From the NCBI GenBank assembly GCA_021785155.1, contig JAJYGE010000019.1, forward strand, positions 1-6,724: a stretch of 6,724 nucleotides of DNA, in the 5' to 3' direction. The notes beneath the pieces are model-generated. The model did no database searches. It saw only the letters and a list, made by a program, of their open reading frames with translations, and was not told the DNA's origin. This DNA comes from Planctomycetota bacterium. Its GTDB lineage: Bacteria > Planctomycetota > Phycisphaerae > WQYP01. The position numbers were made by a program, and so were the translations under genes. Positions 5,661 to 6,724 of this stretch are shown here, piece by piece (the first letter of the stretch is position 1; every line of letters begins with the position of its first letter).

Positions 5661-6077
5661 ATGCAGGCACTTATACAGGAATTGATCAGCACCATTACCG
5701 CTGATGCGGAATTGGACGTTATTTGCGGCAGCGTTCCGGCCGTGTATTTAACCACGGCACCGGAATCCGCAGCCCTGCCGCTGGTAATTGTTCATGTTGG
5801 CACTGGCCGCGTAAGTCATGATTTTTCAGGCGATCGCATGACCGTTGTGGAGGTGGCCCTGGAGATCATCGCCGCGGATATTAACACCGCGTTGACCGCC
5901 GCCCAGCGGCTTGGCGCGTTGCTCGACGGTGCCACACTTGCGTTATCCACGGGCAGTCTGCTGGGGTGCGTGCGCACCACACCGATTCAGCCGGCGATGC
6001 CGGGCTTTGATGCATTGCAGAATGCCATTTATACCGCCGCAATACGCTTTGAATGTCAGATCTTTGAAGCGGCATAA
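5661..6077 (+). CDS. phage tail terminator / tail completion protein
   Basis: This 138-residue protein has the alpha/beta pattern of tail terminators (lambda gpU, SPP1 gp17 and DUF3168-type proteins). There is an N-terminal helix (ALIQELISTITADAEL), then the AVYLTTAPES segment and a strand LPLVIVHVGTG (39-49) matching the lPyivi motif. Next come a TVVEVALEIIAAD strand (61-73), a helix NTALTAAQRLGALLDG, and a C-terminal strand AIYTAAIRFECQIFE. Such proteins form the hexameric ring that caps the tail tube and docks it to the head. AAGGA (5650-5654) lies six bases before the ATG. The gene follows the head-closure candidate by nine bases, which is the canonical position. Confidence 0.68.
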   Translation: MQALIQELISTITADAELDVICGSVPAVYLTTAPESAALPLVIVHVGTGRVSHDFSGDRMTVVEVALEIIAADINTALTAAQRLGALLDGATLALSTGSLLGCVRTTPIQPAMPGFDALQNAIYTAAIRFECQIFEAA

Positions 6078-6115
6078 GTCGAACTTGCGTAACACTATGT
6101 TCGGAGATTGTCCCC

Positions 6116-6502
6116 ATGCCAAACGCGCTGCCATTATCCGGATTGACCGCGGCGGTAACGCTGCCGCCCGGTGTCACCGCCAACATTTATGATGCCAGAT
6201 TGGATGAGGAATTCCGTGAAAAGGATTCCGAAGCTTTTGCCGATGCGGGTTTTGGTTCCGGTATTCTCACGGGCCAGAGATTGCACGGTGTCATGGTGGG
6301 CTGGCTGACGGAAAATGATCCGGGCCTGGCGACCTGTCATCCCAATGTGCCGATGAGTTTTACCGCGGCTGCCGGCTGCATCATCACCGGCACGTTCAAC
6401 ATCACGCGTCTGCGCATTCGTTTGCGCGTGGGGCAGATCAGCATTTTCACCGCGGAAGTATCATCCGTGGGCGCGTACAGCAAAGTCTGGATTCAATCAT
6501 GA
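6116..6502 (+). CDS. small putative phage tail protein, unrecognised
   Basis: This 128-residue protein occupies the slot of the major tail (tube) protein, right after the tail terminator. It is Gly- and Thr-rich and strand-forming, especially AAAGCIITGTFNITRLRIRL followed by VGQISIFTAEVSSVGAYSKVW near the C-terminus. That fits a beta-sandwich tail tube subunit, but it is shorter than most tube proteins (about 140-250 residues) and I recognise no defining motif. A loop at about 30-55 (LDEEFREKDSEAFADAGFGSG) is acidic. CGGAGA (6101-6106) lies nine bases before the ATG. Its stop overlaps the next start (ATGA, 6499-6502). Alternatives are a minor tail or head-decoration protein. Confidence 0.5.
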   Translation: MPNALPLSGLTAAVTLPPGVTANIYDARLDEEFREKDSEAFADAGFGSGILTGQRLHGVMVGWLTENDPGLATCHPNVPMSFTAAAGCIITGTFNITRLRIRLRVGQISIFTAEVSSVGAYSKVWIQS

Positions 6503-6724
6503 GAAATGAAGACCATTTTCACTCCGCCGCGCATGGCCACCACGCCGGACATCAGGACGGCTCATCCACTTCGGACGCCCATGACCTTTCCGCGTTGTCG
6601 CAGGAAATCCTGGAATTACTGCAACGCCATACGGACGAACTGCTCCGCACGCATCGGGTGAGCCGCGGTTCCGCTTCAGGCACGGATGCGCCAATTATTG
6701 ATCCCTGGGCACTGGCGGGCACAA
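6499..6724 (+). CDS. His-rich hypothetical protein of the tail module, partial
   Basis: The gene begins in the stop of the preceding tail gene (ATGA, 6499-6502) and runs off the right edge; 75 codons are visible. The N-terminus is unusually rich in histidine: seven of the first 28 residues, in HFHSAAHGHHAGHQ and DAH. A short helix follows (ALSQEILELLQRHTDELLRTH, about residues 31-51), then a Ser/Gly linker and APIIDPWALAGT. No membrane span or signal peptide is seen. Translation appears to rely on coupling, since no ribosome binding site precedes the ATG. Position suggests a tail or chaperone-type protein. I do not recognise the family, and the missing C-terminal part may hold the identifying domain. 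Confidence 0.65.
   Translation, partial: MRNEDHFHSAAHGHHAGHQDGSSTSDAHDLSALSQEILELLQRHTDELLRTHRVSRGSASGTDAPIIDPWALAGT

Noticed and set aside
1..6724. CRISPR arrays, tRNA or rRNA genes
   Set aside because: No regularly spaced direct repeats and no tRNA cloverleaf or rRNA-like sequence were seen on either strand.

Overview
The window looks like a bacterial chromosomal segment of moderate GC, probably from a planctomycete or a related lineage. That taxonomic call is an inference from the flavour of the proteins (an IS4 transposase of the DGS..MPDT type, a YtrA-type GntR/ABC operon with a very large membrane partner, and a head-tail connector with a beta insert). No rRNA, tRNA or marker gene is present to confirm it.

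Layout. (1) Bases 1-250 hold a frameshifted remnant of an IS4-family transposase. (2) Bases 250-450 are a dense regulatory region: short hairpins, a near-consensus sigma-70 promoter with an extended -10, a 7+7 bp palindrome straddling the -10, and a 9 bp inverted repeat just before the ribosome binding site. (3) Bases 451-2985 are a tight three-gene operon: a YtrA-subfamily GntR repressor, an ABC ATPase, and a 469-residue polytopic membrane protein. Each junction overlaps by a few bases. The likely logic is a repressor controlling its own export pump or membrane-stress ABC system. (4) Bases 2986-3500 carry no intact gene. On the minus strand there is a decayed coding region that reads as one plausible protein only when several frameshifts are bridged. 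(5) Bases 3522-4175 encode a UreF-like urease accessory protein, with no other urease gene in view. (6) Bases 4176-4480 are non-coding or decayed. (7) From 4480 to the right edge is a compact tailed-phage morphogenesis module: connector, putative head-closure protein, tail terminator, a small putative tail protein, and the start of a His-rich protein. All are on the plus strand, with stop/start overlaps or very short gaps.

The phage module begins abruptly at the connector. Portal, protease and capsid genes, which normally precede it, are absent, and a urease accessory gene plus decayed sequence occupy that place. The region 2986-4480 therefore looks like a rearranged or eroded boundary between host and prophage DNA. 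I do not see convincing evidence of a wholly new system. The best leads are the orphan UreF-like gene at the phage junction, the layered regulatory site before the GntR operon, the decayed minus-strand gene, and the small tail and His-rich proteins.
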